From the NCBI RefSeq assembly GCF_000412335.2, contig NZ_KE161030.1, positions 1,692,240 to 1,756,239 of the forward strand: a stretch of DNA of 64,000 nt, given 5' to 3'. How positions within the stretch are numbered: position 1 is the stretch's first letter; every line of letters begins with the position of its first letter. Under the pieces are notes generated by a model. That model ran no database searches, was not told where the DNA came from, and saw only the letters and a program-made list of their open reading frames with translations. The position numbers and the translations under genes are program-made. Of the stretch, positions 36,322-47,405 are shown one piece after another. The DNA is from Cedecea davisae DSM 4568 (GTDB lineage Bacteria > Pseudomonadota > Gammaproteobacteria > Enterobacterales > Enterobacteriaceae).

Positions 36322-37803
36322 ATGTCTCGTAATACTGAAGCAACTGACGATGTCAAAACCTGGACCGGCAACCTCAATTATAAAGAGGGCTTCTTCACCG
36401 AGCTGCAAACCGAGCAGATTGCGAAGGGCGTAAACGAAGAGGTGGTTCGGGCCATTTCAGCTCGTCGTAACGAGCCGGACTGGATGCTGGAGTTTCGCCT
36501 GAACGCTTATCATGCGTGGCTGAAGATGGAAGAGCCGCACTGGCTCAAAGCCCATTATGAAAAGCTTAACTACCAGGACTACAGCTATTATTCCGCGCCG
36601 TCGTGCGGCAGCTGCGATGACAACTGTGCCTCTCAGCCGGGTGCGGTGCAGCAGCCAACTAACGCGTTTCTGACTAACGAAGTGGAAGAGGCGTTTAAGC
36701 AGCTTGGTGTGCCGGTGCGTGAAGGTAGCGAAGTTGCGGTCGATGCCATTTTTGACTCCGTATCGGTCGCCACGACTTACCGCGACAAGCTCTCCGAACA
36801 GGGCATTATTTTCTGCTCCTTCGGGGAAGCGATTCATGATTACCCGGAGCTGGTGAAGAAATATCTCGGCACCGTGGTGCCGTCCAATGATAACTTCTTT
36901 GCCGCGCTGAATGCCGCCGTAGCGTCCGACGGCACCTTTATCTACATCCCGAAAGGCGTGCGCTGCCCGATGGAGCTGTCCACTTACTTCCGCATCAACG
37001 CGGAGAAAACGGGCCAGTTTGAGCGTACCATTCTGGTGGCCGATGAAGGCAGCTACGTCAGCTATATCGAAGGCTGTTCTGCTCCGGTTCGCGACAGCTA
37101 TCAGCTGCACGCTGCGGTGGTAGAAGTCATCATTCATCGCGATGCGGAAGTAAAATACTCCACGGTGCAGAACTGGTTCCCGGGGGATAACAACACTGGC
37201 GGCATCCTCAACTTCGTGACCAAGCGCGCGCTGTGCGAAGGTGAAAACAGCAAGATGTCCTGGACCCAGTCGGAAACCGGCTCGGCCATCACCTGGAAAT
37301 ACCCGAGCGTCATCCTGCGCGGCGACAACTCCATCGGCGAGTTCTTCTCCGTGGCGCTGACCTCCGGCCACCAGCAGGCGGACACCGGCACCAAGATGAT
37401 CCACATCGGCAAGAACACCAAATCGACGATTATTTCGAAAGGGATTTCCGCCGGGCACAGCCAGAACAGCTATCGCGGCCTGGTGAAAATCATGCCGACG
37501 GCCACCAACGCCCGTAACTTCACCCAGTGCGACTCAATGCTCATCGGCCCGGACAGCGGGGCGCATACCTTCCCGTATGTCGAATGCCGTAACAACACGG
37601 CTCAGCTTGAGCACGAAGCCACAACCTCGCGCATCGGTGAAGACCAGTTGTTCTACTGCCTGCAGCGCGGCATCAGCGAAGATGATGCTATCTCGATGAT
37701 AGTCAACGGATTCTGTAAAGACGTGTTCTCAGAGTTGCCGCTCGAATTCGCGGTGGAAGCACAAAAATTATTAGCCATCAGCCTCGAACACAGCGTCGGT
37801 TAA
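36322..37803 (+). CDS. sufB: Fe-S scaffold subunit SufB
   Basis: SufB is the main scaffold subunit of the SufBC2D complex, on which 4Fe-4S clusters are built in the cytoplasm under iron starvation or oxidative stress. It is 493 residues. An N-terminal [12 protein letters not shown] motif is near residue 95. The right-handed beta-helix core holds YIEGCSAPV, and the C-terminal region holds [20 protein letters not shown] with the conserved Cys, Glu and His. It sits between sufA and sufC. Confidence 0.97.
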   Translation: MSRNTEATDDVKTWTGNLNYKEGFFTELQTEQIAKGVNEEVVRAISARRNEPDWMLEFRLNAYHAWLKMEEPHWLKAHYEKLNYQDYSYYSAPSCGSCDDNCASQPGAVQQPTNAFLTNEVEEAFKQLGVPVREGSEVAVDAIFDSVSVATTYRDKLSEQGIIFCSFGEAIHDYPELVKKYLGTVVPSNDNFFAALNAAVASDGTFIYIPKGVRCPMELSTYFRINAEKTGQFERTILVADEGSYVSYIEGCSAPVRDSYQLHAAVVEVIIHRDAEVKYSTVQNWFPGDNNTGGILNFVTKRALCEGENSKMSWTQSETGSAITWKYPSVILRGDNSIGEFFSVALTSGHQQADTGTKMIHIGKNTKSTIISKGISAGHSQNSYRGLVKIMPTATNARNFTQCDSMLIGPDSGAHTFPYVECRNNTAQLEHEATTSRIGEDQLFYCLQRGISEDDAISMIVNGFCKDVFSELPLEFAVEAQKLLAISLEHSVG

Positions 37804-37819
37804 GGATTAAGGGAAAATT

Positions 37820-38566
37820 ATGTTAAGCATTAAAGATTTACAGGTCAGCGTTGAGGACAAAGAGATCCTGCGTGGCTTAAACCTCGAAGTGAAGCCGGGC
37901 GAAGTGCACGCCATTATGGGGCCGAACGGCTCCGGCAAAAGTACCTTATCCGCGACGCTTGCAGGCCGTGAAGACTATGAAGTCACCGGCGGTTCGGTAC
38001 AGTTTAAGGGCAAAGATCTGCTGGAGCTTTCGCCGGAAGACCGTGCGGGCGAAGGCATTTTTATGGCCTTCCAGTATCCGGTGGAAATTCCCGGCGTCAG
38101 CAACCAGTTCTTCCTGCAAACCGCGCTGAATGCGGTGCGTGAATACCGCGGGCTGGAGTCACTGGACCGCTTCGACTTCCAGGATCTGATGGAAGAGAAG
38201 ATTGAACTGCTGAAAATGCCGGAAGATCTGCTGACCCGCTCGGTTAACGTCGGTTTCTCCGGCGGCGAGAAAAAGCGCAACGATATTCTGCAAATGGCGG
38301 TGCTGGAGCCGGAACTGTGCATTCTCGATGAAACCGACTCCGGGCTGGATATTGACGCCCTGAAAATTGTTGCCGAAGGGGTTAACTCCCTGCGTGACGG
38401 CAAGCGCTCGTTCATTGTGGTAACCCACTACCAGCGCATCCTCGACTACATCAAGCCGGACTTCGTGCACGTGCTGTATCAGGGGCGCATCGTTAAATCC
38501 GGCGACTTTAGCCTGGTGAAACAACTGGAGGAGCAGGGTTATGGCTGGCTTACCGAACAGCAGTAA
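37820..38566 (+). CDS. sufC: Fe-S assembly ATPase SufC
   Basis: SufC is the ABC-type ATPase that drives conformational change in SufBC2D. It is 248 residues. Walker A is GPNGSGKST, the signature is SGGEKKRNDI, Walker B is LCILDETDSGLD, and the switch His is in VVTHYQR. Its 3' end overlaps the sufD start by 26 bases, as in E. coli, implying coupled translation. Confidence 0.97.
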   Translation: MLSIKDLQVSVEDKEILRGLNLEVKPGEVHAIMGPNGSGKSTLSATLAGREDYEVTGGSVQFKGKDLLELSPEDRAGEGIFMAFQYPVEIPGVSNQFFLQTALNAVREYRGLESLDRFDFQDLMEEKIELLKMPEDLLTRSVNVGFSGGEKKRNDILQMAVLEPELCILDETDSGLDIDALKIVAEGVNSLRDGKRSFIVVTHYQRILDYIKPDFVHVLYQGRIVKSGDFSLVKQLEEQGYGWLTEQQ

Positions 38567-39821
38567 CGGCAACGCGCTCCAGCAGTGGCATCATCTGTTT
38601 GAAGCCCAGGGCACGGGGCGTTCAGAAGCGGCTCAGCAGCATATGCAACAGCTGCTGCGCCTTGGGCTGCCGACGCGCAAGCATGAAAACTGGAAATACA
38701 CGCCGCTGGAAGGCCTGCTGAACAATCAGTTTGTGCTGGCGCCGCAGGGCGGGTTGACCGCTCAGCAGCGAGACGAGCTGGCATTGCCGGTAGATGCTCT
38801 GAGGCTGGTATTTGTGGATGGCCATTTTAGCGCGGAGTTAAGCGATGAGACGGCCGACAGCGGTTTTGTTATTACGATTGACGACAACCGCCAGACGCTG
38901 CCCGCCCCGGTGCAGGGCGAAGTATTCCTGCACCTTACCGAGAGCCTGGCCGAAACGGTTACCCACATTGACGTAGATCGTAACACACAGCCTAAGAAAA
39001 CGCTGCTGCTGATGCACGTGACCCGCGGCAGCGGGCAGCAGGTAATGGCGACCGCCCACTACCGGCATCACCTGACGCTGGGTGAGGGCGCGCAGGCTAC
39101 GGTAATAGAGCATTTTGTCAGCCTCGATGACGCCGCGCATTTTACCGGCTCACGCTTTACCGCCGAAGTTGCGGCTAATGCCCAACTGAATCATTACAAA
39201 CTGGCGTTCGAAAATGCCGCCAGCTACCACTTCGCCCACAACGACCTGCTGGTTGCCCGGGATACAACGGTAAGCAGCAGCAGCTTCCTGCTGGGGGCAG
39301 CGGTGCTGCGCCACAACACCAGCACGCAGCTGAACGGCGAAAATAACCAGTTGCACATCAATAGCCTCGCGTTGCCGGTTAACAACGAAGTGTGCGATAC
39401 GCGTACCTGGCTTGAGCACAATAAAGGCTATTGCAACAGCCGCCAGCTGCATAAAACCATCGTCCGCGATAAAGGCAGAGCGGTGTTTAACGGCATGATC
39501 AAAGTGGCTCAACACGCGATCAAGACCGACGGGCAGATGACCAACAACAACCTGCTGCTTGGCCGCCTTGCGGAAGTGGACACTAAACCGCAGCTGGAAA
39601 TTTACGCCGACGACGTGAAGTGCAGCCACGGGGCGACCATCGGGCGTATTGACGACGAGCAGATGTTCTACCTGCGTTCACGCGGCATTAACGAGCAGGC
39701 CGCGCAGCAGATGATTATCTTCGCCTTTGCCGCGGAACTGACCGAGAGCATTCGCGACGAGGCCTTAAAACAGCAGGTGCTGGCGCGTATTGCCCGGCGT
39801 TTTGCAGGAGGCGAGGCATGA
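38541..39821 (+). CDS. sufD: Fe-S scaffold subunit SufD
   Basis: SufD is a SufB paralogue that completes the SufBC2D scaffold and aids iron entry. It is 426 residues. N-terminal [23 protein letters not shown] and the C-terminal [20 protein letters not shown] (about 355-374) are family hallmarks, including the conserved Cys and His. It begins inside sufC, and its stop overlaps the sufS ATG. Confidence 0.97.
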   Translation: MAGLPNSSNGNALQQWHHLFEAQGTGRSEAAQQHMQQLLRLGLPTRKHENWKYTPLEGLLNNQFVLAPQGGLTAQQRDELALPVDALRLVFVDGHFSAELSDETADSGFVITIDDNRQTLPAPVQGEVFLHLTESLAETVTHIDVDRNTQPKKTLLLMHVTRGSGQQVMATAHYRHHLTLGEGAQATVIEHFVSLDDAAHFTGSRFTAEVAANAQLNHYKLAFENAASYHFAHNDLLVARDTTVSSSSFLLGAAVLRHNTSTQLNGENNQLHINSLALPVNNEVCDTRTWLEHNKGYCNSRQLHKTIVRDKGRAVFNGMIKVAQHAIKTDGQMTNNNLLLGRLAEVDTKPQLEIYADDVKCSHGATIGRIDDEQMFYLRSRGINEQAAQQMIIFAFAAELTESIRDEALKQQVLARIARRFAGGEA

Positions 39822-41038
39822 GTTTTCCCATTGAGCAGGTCAGAGCGGATTTCCCGATATTAAGCCGCGAGGTCAACGGGCAGCCGCTGGCCTATCTCGA
39901 CAGCGCCGCCAGCGCCCAGAAGCCGCAGAGGGTTATCGACGCGGAGCTGGAGTTCTATCGTAATGGCTATGCTGCCGTGCATCGCGGCATCCACACGCTG
40001 AGCGCACAGGCCACCACGCTGATGGAAAATGTACGCAGCCAGGCGGCACGTTTCATCAACGCCGCGAAGCCGGAAGAGATTGTATTCGTGCGCGGCACCA
40101 CCGAGGGCATTAACCTGGTGGCGAACAGCTGGGGCAACGCGAACGTGGCCGCTGGCGATAACATCATCATCAGCGCCATGGAGCACCACGCCAATATCGT
40201 GCCGTGGCAGATGCTGTGCGAGCGGACCGGGGCCGAGCTGCGCATCATTCCGCTGAATCAGGACGGGACGTTGCAGCTGGATGTGTTTCCGACGCTGATT
40301 GACGAGCACACAAAGCTGCTGGCGATAACCCACGTCTCCAACGTGCTGGGAACGGAAAATCCGGTGCAGGAGATGATTGCCTCCGCGCATCAGGCAGGTG
40401 TGAAAGTGCTGGTGGACGGCGCGCAGGCGATAATGCACCACGCCACGGACGTCGCGGCGCTGGATTGTGATTTTTATCTGTTCTCCGGGCATAAGATTTA
40501 CGGGCCAACGGGCATCGGCGTGCTCTATGTGCGCGAAAGCATTCTGCAGGATATGCCGCCGTGGGAAGGCGGTGGCTCGATGATTGCCACCGTCAGCCTG
40601 ACGCAGGGCACAACCTATGCGGCAGCGCCGTGGCGCTTTGAGGCAGGTACGCCTAACACCGCAGGGATAATCGGTCTGGGAGCCGCTCTGAGCTACGTTG
40701 AGAGCCTTGGATTAGATAAGATTAGCGAGTATGAGCGCTCGTTGATGAGCTACGCCCAGAATGCGTTGCAGGCCGTTCCTGACCTCGTTGTTTATGGTCC
40801 GACGGAGCGCCGCGGCGTGTTGGCCTTTAATCTTGGGAAACATCACGCCTATGACGTCGGCAGCTTCCTCGACAACTACGGTATTGCGGTTCGCACCGGC
40901 CACCACTGCGCGATGCCGCTGATGGCGTTTTACGGCGTACCCGCAATGTGCCGCGCTTCGTTTGCCATGTACAATACCCGGCAAGAAGTGGATCGCCTGG
41001 TCGCTGGCCTGCAGCGTATCCACAGCCTGTTAGGATAA
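39818..41038 (+). CDS. sufS: Cysteine desulfurase SufS
   Basis: SufS is the PLP-dependent enzyme that takes sulfur from cysteine as a persulfide and passes it to SufE. It is 406 residues. PLP Lys226 is in [10 protein letters not shown] and the active Cys364 is in RTGHHCAMP, the E. coli positions. ATG overlaps the sufD stop (ATGA). sufE starts 11 bases after its stop. Confidence 0.97.
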   Translation: MSFPIEQVRADFPILSREVNGQPLAYLDSAASAQKPQRVIDAELEFYRNGYAAVHRGIHTLSAQATTLMENVRSQAARFINAAKPEEIVFVRGTTEGINLVANSWGNANVAAGDNIIISAMEHHANIVPWQMLCERTGAELRIIPLNQDGTLQLDVFPTLIDEHTKLLAITHVSNVLGTENPVQEMIASAHQAGVKVLVDGAQAIMHHATDVAALDCDFYLFSGHKIYGPTGIGVLYVRESILQDMPPWEGGGSMIATVSLTQGTTYAAAPWRFEAGTPNTAGIIGLGAALSYVESLGLDKISEYERSLMSYAQNALQAVPDLVVYGPTERRGVLAFNLGKHHAYDVGSFLDNYGIAVRTGHHCAMPLMAFYGVPAMCRASFAMYNTRQEVDRLVAGLQRIHSLLG

Positions 41039-41049
41039 CGGAGACGGTC

Positions 41050-41466
41050 ATGGCAACGCTGCCGGATAAAGACAAATTACTCAAGAATTTCAGCCGCTGC
41101 GCGAACTGGGAAGAGAAGTATCTCTACATCATTGAACTCGGCAGCCGCTTGCCGGAGCTGGCGGAAGAGGAGCGTAGACCCGGGAATATTATTCAGGGCT
41201 GTCAGAGCCAGGTGTGGATAGTGATGCACCAGCAGCCTGATGGCGTTATCACTCTGGAGGGCGATAGCGATGCGGCTATCGTTAAAGGGCTGATCGCCAT
41301 CGTATTTATTCTCTACCAGCAGATGACACCGCAGGACATCTTGGCATTTGACGTGCGCCCGTGGTTTGAAAAAATGGCGCTCGCTCAGCACTTAACCCCA
41401 TCCCGCTCTCAGGGGCTGGAAGCGATGATCCGCGCTATTCGTAATAAAGCCTCCAGTCTCAGCTAA
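41050..41466 (+). CDS. sufE: Sulfur acceptor SufE
   Basis: SufE takes persulfide sulfur from SufS Cys364 and delivers it to SufB. It is 138 residues from ATG 41050, which has GGAG upstream; a longer frame from 40948 overlaps sufS and is rejected. Acceptor Cys51 lies in [10 protein letters not shown]. It is the last gene of the suf operon. Confidence 0.96.
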   Translation: MATLPDKDKLLKNFSRCANWEEKYLYIIELGSRLPELAEEERRPGNIIQGCQSQVWIVMHQQPDGVITLEGDSDAAIVKGLIAIVFILYQQMTPQDILAFDVRPWFEKMALAQHLTPSRSQGLEAMIRAIRNKASSLS

Positions 41467-41575
41467 GTTAGCTAAACTTAATCATACCTATGGTCCTGTT
41501 TTGCGAGGCGGTTTTCTGCCTCGCTTGTCTTTCAGCCTGCCGGCGTCCGTCGGCGTGACTACAGGAATAAAAAGT

Positions 41576-42574
41576 ATGAAATACGCGTCTTTACTCACAC
41601 TAGCCATCATAGGCGCGCTCAGCGCCATACGCCCGGCTTTAGCGCTGGACTATCCTTTACCGCCGGAAGGCAGCCGCCTGATTGGCCAAAACCAGACTTA
41701 TACCGTTCAGGAGAGTGACCGCAACTTGCAGGCCATTGCCCGGCGTTTTGATACCGGTGCGATGCTGTTGCTGGAAGCGAATAACGCCATAGCACCGGTG
41801 CCTAAGCCGGGCACGGTGTTAACCATTCCCAGCCAGCTGCTGCTGCCTGATGTGCCCAGAGAAGGCATTGTCGTCAATCTGGCCGAGCTGAGGCTTTATT
41901 ACTTCCCGCCGGGTGAAAACATTGTTCAGGTTTACCCGATAGGCATTGGCTTGCAGGGGCTGGAAACACCTCTGATGAGCACGAAAATAGGCCAGAAAAT
42001 CCCTAACCCGACCTGGACACCAACGGCAGGCATTCGTCAGCGTTCTCTTGAGCGCGGCGTTAAGCTGCCGCCGGTTGTTCCCGCCGGGCCGAACAACCCG
42101 CTGGGGCGCTTTGCTATGCGCCTGGCGTACGGCAACGGTGAATACCTCATCCACGGCACCAGCGCGCCGGACAGCGTAGGGCTGCGCGTGAGTTCCGGGT
42201 GTATCCGCATGAACGCGCCGGACATCAAGGCGCTGTTTGAGCAGACGAGAACGGGCACGCCTGTGCGGGTGATTAACGATCCGGTGAAATTCTCCGTGGA
42301 GCCTGACGGCGTGCGTTATGTTGAGGTGCATCGCCCGCTGTCGCAGGACGAGCAGCAAAATACGCAAACCATGCCTTACGTGCTGCCTGCCGGTTTTAGC
42401 CAGTTCCGCGAAGGGAGTGAAGTAGACAAGGCGGTTATTGAGAAAGCGCTCTATCGGCGTGCCGGTTACCCGGTTGCGGTCTCCGCGGGGCAGACGTCGG
42501 TCACGGCAAATGGCGTGCAGTCGGCTCAAAACGTGGCGGTGAATACGGGGGAGGCGGCAAGCGCGACTCAGTAA
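41576..42574 (+). CDS. ldtE: L,D-transpeptidase LdtE (YnhG)
   Basis: LdtE forms 3-3 cross-links between meso-diaminopimelate residues in peptidoglycan, acting in the periplasm. ATG 41576 gives 332 residues with signal peptide [26 protein letters not shown] precedes it. A LysM domain spans about 41-88. The YkuD catalytic domain (about 97-230) has His193 and nucleophile Cys209 in [13 protein letters not shown]. It is convergent with lpp and shares a bidirectional terminator. Lpp is the substrate of related Ldt enzymes, but LdtE is the cross-linking type. Confidence 0.94.
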   Translation: MKYASLLTLAIIGALSAIRPALALDYPLPPEGSRLIGQNQTYTVQESDRNLQAIARRFDTGAMLLLEANNAIAPVPKPGTVLTIPSQLLLPDVPREGIVVNLAELRLYYFPPGENIVQVYPIGIGLQGLETPLMSTKIGQKIPNPTWTPTAGIRQRSLERGVKLPPVVPAGPNNPLGRFAMRLAYGNGEYLIHGTSAPDSVGLRVSSGCIRMNAPDIKALFEQTRTGTPVRVINDPVKFSVEPDGVRYVEVHRPLSQDEQQNTQTMPYVLPAGFSQFREGSEVDKAVIEKALYRRAGYPVAVSAGQTSVTANGVQSAQNVAVNTGEAASATQ

Positions 42575-42601
42575 TGAAGAAGGGCTGGATGACGGGCAAA
42601 A

Positions 42602-42628
42602 AAAATGGCGCACATTGTGCGCCATTTT
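42602..42628. terminator. Bidirectional terminator between ldtE and lpp
   Basis: AAAATGGCGCAC and GTGCGCCATTTT pair perfectly around the loop ATT. The minus strand continues into a T-run of eight, ideal for lpp. The plus strand has ATTTTAT for ldtE. Confidence 0.93.
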
Positions 42629-42641
42629 ATACCAGTGACTC

Positions 42642-43186
<545 letters not shown>

Positions 43187-44599
43187 TTACAGGACATGTA
43201 CGGATGCGGTGTTGGTGGTGCCGCTTGGGACTAACGCACCGGAAACCATCACTACGATGTCGCCTTTGCGAGCCAGGCCGCTTTCCAGAGCCACTTCTTT
43301 ACCCAGACGGTAGAAGTCGTCGGTAGAAGCAATTTCTTTCACCAGCTGAGGGATAACGCCTTTGCTCAGCACCAGCTGACGAGCGGTCACTTCGTTGGTG
43401 GTCAGCGCCAGAATGGTCGCGTTCGGGAAGTATTTACGCACGGCTTTAGCGGATTTACCGCCCTGGGTTGCAACGACGATAACCGGCGCTTCCAGTTTCT
43501 CGGCAGTCTCAACCGCGCCGCGGCAAACTGCTTCGGTGATGCGCAGTTTACGGCTGTCGTTGCTGTTGTCCAGACGGCTGGTCATTACGCGGTCGGTACG
43601 TTCGCAGATGGTTGCCATGATGGTCACGGCTTCCAGCGGGTATTTACCTTTAGCGGACTCACCGGACAGCATAACTGCATCGGTGCCGTCGATGATGGCG
43701 TTAGCAACGTCGCCTGCTTCCGCGCGGGTAGGGCGCGGGTTTTTGATCATCGAGTCGAGCATCTGCGTTGCGGTGATAACAACTTTACGAGCGCGCACGC
43801 ATTTTTCGATCATCATCTTCTGAGCGAAGATAACTTCTTCAACCGGGATCTCAACGCCCAGGTCGCCACGAGCAACCATGATGCCGTCAGACGCTTCGAG
43901 GATTTCGTCGAAGTTGTTCAGGCCTTCCTGGTTTTCGATTTTGGAGATGATCTGGATCTTCTCGCCGCCATGAGCCTTCAGGTGCTCACGAATTTCAACC
44001 ACGTCAGAACGTTTACGGATAAAGGAAGCAGCAACGAAGTCAACGCCCTGCTCGCAGCCGAAGATCAGGTCTTGCTTGTCTTTTTCAGCCAGAGCAGGCA
44101 GCGCGATGGAAACGCCCGGCAGGTTAACGCCTTTGTTCTCGCCCAGGTCGCCGTTGTTCAGCACTTTACAGACAACGTTTTTGCCTTCGATAGCGGTGAC
44201 TTCCATACCGATCAGGCCGTCATCCACCAGAACGGTGTTGCCTACGGACAGGTCGCTGGTGAAACCTTCGTAGGTTACAGCAACAATCTCGTTGTTACCC
44301 ACTACGGACTTGTCGGTAGTGAAGGTAAAGGTCTGGCCTGCTTTCAGCGCAACGTCGTTGCCGCCTTCCAGCTTAATGGTGCGGATTTCAGGACCTTTGG
44401 TGTCCAGCAGGATAGCGGCTTTTTTACCGGTTTTAGCAACAACATTACGCAGGTTTTTGATGCGCTGACCGTGTTCTGCATAGTCACCGTGGGAGAAGTT
44501 CAGGCGCATAACGTTCATGCCCGCATCGAGCATTTTGCTCAGCATCTCTTCAGATTCGGTTTTTGGACCGATGGTGCAAACAATTTTAGTCTTTTTCAT
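43187..44599 (-). CDS. pykF: Pyruvate kinase I PykF
   Basis: PykF turns PEP and ADP into pyruvate and ATP and is activated by fructose 1,6-bisphosphate. It is 470 residues from ATG 44599, the E. coli length; a longer frame to 44701 has no ribosome site. [44 protein letters not shown] and the active-site [10 protein letters not shown] are present. Codon use is strongly biased, as in highly expressed genes. A Cra operator lies downstream of its promoter, opposite in effect to the one at ppsA. Confidence 0.97.
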   Translation of the reverse strand: MKKTKIVCTIGPKTESEEMLSKMLDAGMNVMRLNFSHGDYAEHGQRIKNLRNVVAKTGKKAAILLDTKGPEIRTIKLEGGNDVALKAGQTFTFTTDKSVVGNNEIVAVTYEGFTSDLSVGNTVLVDDGLIGMEVTAIEGKNVVCKVLNNGDLGENKGVNLPGVSIALPALAEKDKQDLIFGCEQGVDFVAASFIRKRSDVVEIREHLKAHGGEKIQIISKIENQEGLNNFDEILEASDGIMVARGDLGVEIPVEEVIFAQKMMIEKCVRARKVVITATQMLDSMIKNPRPTRAEAGDVANAIIDGTDAVMLSGESAKGKYPLEAVTIMATICERTDRVMTSRLDNSNDSRKLRITEAVCRGAVETAEKLEAPVIVVATQGGKSAKAVRKYFPNATILALTTNEVTARQLVLSKGVIPQLVKEIASTDDFYRLGKEVALESGLARKGDIVVMVSGALVPSGTTNTASVHVL

Positions 44600-44808
44600 G
44601 ACAGTCTTATCTATAAGTTGAGGAGGATTGTTAAAACTCGGTTCCGGGAGACGCAGCGGCCGCCGGAGCTTAAAAGAATACTGTGGTGTTGAAAGTGGCA
44701 CCTGGTAAGGATAGGTGACAGAAATAAAGCGTGCAGAGGAAAGTGTGCTTGTGGTTCAGCCGGGGGTGAAGTCAGACAGTGTTGTTGTATAAAAAGGGAG
44801 TCCAATGA

Positions 44809-44844
44809 GCTGAAACCATTCAAGTTAAGAACGGGCGTATTATA
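44809..44844 (-). promoter_or_regulatory. pykF promoter -10 and Cra operator
   Basis: Minus strand TATAAT (44839-44844) is a clear -10 box. CTTGAATGGTTTCAGC (44809-44824) is a Cra site just past the expected start point, where Cra would repress. About 210 bases of leader separate it from the start codon. Confidence 0.82.
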
Positions 44845-44972
44845 GAGAGATCTTGTCGGGAAAGGAACCAAAACCGTTGATTCAGCGACAGAGTGCACAG
44901 TTTTACAGCGAGTTGTAACGAGTGGGTTACGGGATGTTTACAGGCTAGAAAGAAGAATGAAACAGAAAAGAA

Positions 44973-45049
44973 TGGTGCGTTCAATTGGACTCGAACCAAC
45001 GACCCCCACCATGTCAAGGTGGTGCTCTAACCAACTGAGCTATGAACGC
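44973..45049 (-). tRNA. valV: tRNA-Val(GAC), first copy
   Basis: This is a 77-base cloverleaf. Minus strand: acceptor GCGTTCA/TGAACGC, D arm AGCTCAGTTGGTTAGAGC, anticodon loop TTGACAT (GAC), T loop GGTTCGAGTCC, and encoded CCA end. It is identical to the copy at 47175-47251 and near-identical to E. coli valV. Bases 44845-44972 and 45050-45216 show no other gene. Confidence 0.97.
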
Positions 45050-45216
45050 ACGGAGTATTCCGCTAAAAAAAATAATTAACAAACTGATTTAATTACCTTT
45101 TTAACTCCCACGGCGGGGAGTGACGTTATTATGACTGGCGCGGCGGACATTGACAAGCCCCGCCGTACCTATGTGAACAATGTTTGAGCTTTTCGCCGGG
45201 GGAGACAGCGCCGCCG

Positions 45217-46113
45217 CTAAAGCTTCACCGCCAGTTCCCCGCTAAACAGGATAACCGCCCGGCCGGAAATGCTCACTTTTTCCGGCTGGTTGTCGCGGAT
45301 GGTCACGGCAATATCGACCACGCCGCTGCGGCCAAGCGCGCGCCCCTGATTCCCTTGAATGCGCAGCAGCTTGCCGTCATGGGGCAATGCGCCGTGATGC
45401 ACCAGCCACGCGCCCATCGGGCCATTAGCATTTCCCGTTACCGGATCTTCTACAATACCGATGGCGGGAGAGAACATGCGGCCATCCGTTGCGTTTTCGC
45501 CGGGGCGGATCTGGAACGGGAAGAAGCCGTTGCAGCCAATTTCCTTGCTGATGGCGGCAAGCGCAGCCAGGTCCGGAGCCAGCGCATCGAGAGCGACTTC
45601 AGGCTTCAGCGGAACCATCACCTTGGAATGCCCTGTGGAGGCTACCTGAATGGGCAATCCCGGTAGAATATCGTCTTCATTGAGGTGAAATGCCGCGATA
45701 ATTGCCGCGCGCAGGTCACCTTCAAGCGGCGGTTCAAATTCCGGTCTGCCCTGAACCAGCGTGATGCGGTAATCGTTGTCTTCAACAACTTCAATCGCTA
45801 CCCGGTGGCGGCCTGCCAGCGAGGTCTGGTAAAGCTCGCAATTTTGCAGCCCAAGCACTTTCGCTCTCACGTAATGCGCCGCTACCGTCGCATGGCCGCA
45901 AATCGGCACTTCTACAGTTGGCGTGAAGTAGCGAATGCGCACATCGCTCTCTTCACTGCGGAGTACAAAAGCGGTTTCAGAATGGCGTAGCTCACGGGCG
46001 ATAAGCTGCATCTGGCTCTCGCTCAGGCCATCGGCATCGAGCACTACGCCCGCCGAGTTGCCGCGAAATGGCTGGGTGGTAAAAGAATCAACGTGGTAAA
46101 TCCGTGGCGTCAT
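45217..46113 (-). CDS. yddE: PhzF-family isomerase-like protein YddE
   Basis: This is a 298-residue PhzF/diaminopimelate-epimerase-fold protein, close in length and sequence to E. coli YddE, whose function is not firmly known. The conserved acid Glu46 is in RHSETAFV. GHATVAAHY (about 73-81) and DPVTGNANGPMGAWL (about 222-236) are the paired active-site loops. In E. coli K-12 yddE is elsewhere on the chromosome. Here it sits between two identical tRNA-Val genes, suggesting insertion or rearrangement. Confidence 0.9.
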   Translation of the reverse strand: MTPRIYHVDSFTTQPFRGNSAGVVLDADGLSESQMQLIARELRHSETAFVLRSEESDVRIRYFTPTVEVPICGHATVAAHYVRAKVLGLQNCELYQTSLAGRHRVAIEVVEDNDYRITLVQGRPEFEPPLEGDLRAAIIAAFHLNEDDILPGLPIQVASTGHSKVMVPLKPEVALDALAPDLAALAAISKEIGCNGFFPFQIRPGENATDGRMFSPAIGIVEDPVTGNANGPMGAWLVHHGALPHDGKLLRIQGNQGRALGRSGVVDIAVTIRDNQPEKVSISGRAVILFSGELAVKL

Positions 46114-46272
46114 TTTTATTCTCGTATCAGAATCTGCTTACAGAGCTTTGCCTGAATGTTTTACCAGCCTGTCGATAAATAGAAAAATTTTCACCTGCTG
46201 GTGTCTCTTTTACTGCGGGGTAATGTGAAATATCTTGCGGTGAGGAGTTCTGCCTGAGCAGGCTTCGGGTAC

Positions 46273-46300
46273 AAAAAAACCGGCTGAATGAGCCGGTTTA
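46273..46300 (-). terminator. Terminator of the 46-codon gene
   Basis: AACCGGCT pairs with AGCCGGTT; on the minus strand the stem is followed by TTTTTTTGT, directly after the stop codon at 46306. Confidence 0.9.
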
Positions 46301-46305
46301 ATTAA

Positions 46306-46446
46306 TCAGATTTTGCAGGCGTCGCCGCAATCGTCATCGGCAACAACGGCCTGAGCTTTTTTATCAGCATCTTCCTGACGCTCGGCGTTGCGCACTTCGG
46401 CTTCATCTAATCCGGAAAAAACCAGATTCTCAAGATCGATTTCCAT
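46306..46446 (-). CDS. 46-residue acidic peptide with C-terminal Cys-x3-Cys
   Basis: This gene is too short for usual gene calls. ATG 46446 has AGGTGA 5 bases upstream. The product begins MEIDLENLVFSGLDEAEV, continues through a charged helical stretch and ends VADDDCGDACKI. A perfect rho-independent terminator begins 6 bases after the stop, so a dedicated transcript is likely. There is no signal peptide or membrane segment. The paired cysteines in an acidic tail suggest metal binding, or a leader-core layout as in modified peptides, but no modifying enzyme is near. I do not recognise the family. Upstream 46447-46567 is the likely promoter. Confidence 0.7.
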   Translation of the reverse strand: MEIDLENLVFSGLDEAEVRNAERQEDADKKAQAVVADDDCGDACKI

Positions 46447-46567
46447 AGGTCACCTGTTGCAGTTTAGTTATCGGCTTTCTCAATAATATTCAACATTCCG
46501 CCGCCCTGCATCCCGAATATCCCTGAAACGCTCAAAACGATAAAAATGCGCAGCTTCTGTCCCGCGA

Positions 46568-46924
46568 TCAGAAGCAGGAGTTTTGGTTGATTCTATTGCC
46601 CACGGCGTAAACTTTGTTGGTCTTTGGGTCAATATTAAACACCACGTATCTGCGTTGCGGGCAAATCAGTTCAAGGGATTTCTTGCCGCACTGCAACACT
46701 GTGGATCGGCGTACTACATTGCCGATTTGCACCGGGACATCGGTATCAACGTAGTCATCACACTCGAACCCGGCCTGCGTGGCCCTGGCTCGAGCTTCAT
46801 TCATTGTCAGGCCGACGGCGTTTAATTCACGCACCGCTTCGGCATGGCTTGCTTGCGAAACGCGGGTTAACGTACAGCCGCTTAACGTCACAGACGCTAT
46901 CAGGAGCAGGGTGAGTCGAAGCAT
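46568..46924 (-). CDS. Small lipoprotein of unknown function
   Basis: This is a 118-residue lipoprotein. The signal peptide MLRLTLLLIASVTLSGC ends in the lipobox LSGC, lipidated Cys17. The residues after Cys are TLTRV, so outer-membrane sorting is expected. Four further cysteines (in FECDD, LQCGKK, LICPQ and the penultimate NSCF) could form two disulfides. The end, KVYAVGNRINQNSCF, recalls small enterobacterial lipoproteins, but I cannot name it. It lies in the segment bounded by tRNA-Val genes. Confidence 0.82.
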   Translation of the reverse strand: MLRLTLLLIASVTLSGCTLTRVSQASHAEAVRELNAVGLTMNEARARATQAGFECDDYVDTDVPVQIGNVVRRSTVLQCGKKSLELICPQRRYVVFNIDPKTNKVYAVGNRINQNSCF

Positions 46925-47081
46925 AGTTGTCCTTAACGGATAAGCCAGCAGGCAGGGTGAGAGAAAAACTAACGGCGAATTAAGGCTTGCTAAATCATAG
47001 CCTGAGTGATGAATAAATGGCTTGTTTTAATGAGTTTTGAAAATAAAGGAGATAAGACAGAGGAGTAGAGATTTGCAAATA

Positions 47082-47158
47082 TGGTGCGTCCGAGTGGACT
47101 CGAACCACCGACCCCCACCATGTCAAGGTGGTGCTCTAACCAACTGAGCTACGGACGC
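47082..47158 (-). tRNA. valW: tRNA-Val(GAC), second copy, distinct isoacceptor sequence
   Basis: This is a 77-base tRNA with acceptor GCGTCCG/CGGACGC, anticodon loop TTGACAT (GAC) and encoded CCA. It differs from the other two copies in acceptor and T stems, like E. coli valW. It is 16 bases from the next tRNA, so the two are probably co-transcribed. A frame reading through both tRNAs is not a gene. Confidence 0.97.
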
Positions 47159-47174
47159 ACTGAATATCTGAAAA

Positions 47175-47251
47175 TGGTGCGTTCAATTGGACTCGAACCA
47201 ACGACCCCCACCATGTCAAGGTGGTGCTCTAACCAACTGAGCTATGAACGC
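47175..47251 (-). tRNA. valV: tRNA-Val(GAC), third copy, identical to the first
   Basis: All 77 bases equal those of 44973-45049, and the identity extends to about 80 bases. It lies first in a two-tRNA transcript with 47082-47158, the arrangement valV-valW of E. coli. The copy at 44973 is therefore the extra one. Confidence 0.97.
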
Positions 47252-47375
47252 ATTGTTGTCTTGGCGACAGCGGGGACGAATATTAGCGGCACACTTCGGG
47301 GCTTGCAAGGGGAATAACGCAATTTTATTCCAGATTTCACGCAATTGCCGAGCATCTGCGCAGAGTGTTGAGAAA

Positions 47376-47398
47376 GTAGCCGCCAGGACGGCGGCTAC
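47376..47398 (-). terminator. Terminator-like hairpin after mdtK
   Basis: GTAGCCGCC pairs with GGCGGCTAC around a 5-base loop, 7 bases past the mdtK stop. A weak TTTCTC tail follows on the minus strand. Bases 47252-47375 show no gene. Confidence 0.7.
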
Positions 47399-47405
47399 GG
47401 GTTAA

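Noticed and set aside
36457..37458. 333-codon frame antisense to sufB
   Set aside because: It is a codon-bias shadow of a conserved gene, with no ribosome site or motif.
47081..47317. 78-codon frame over two tRNA genes
   Set aside because: Its repeated SGLEPPTPTMSRWCSNQLSY-type peptide is just translated tRNA-Val sequence, a familiar false gene.
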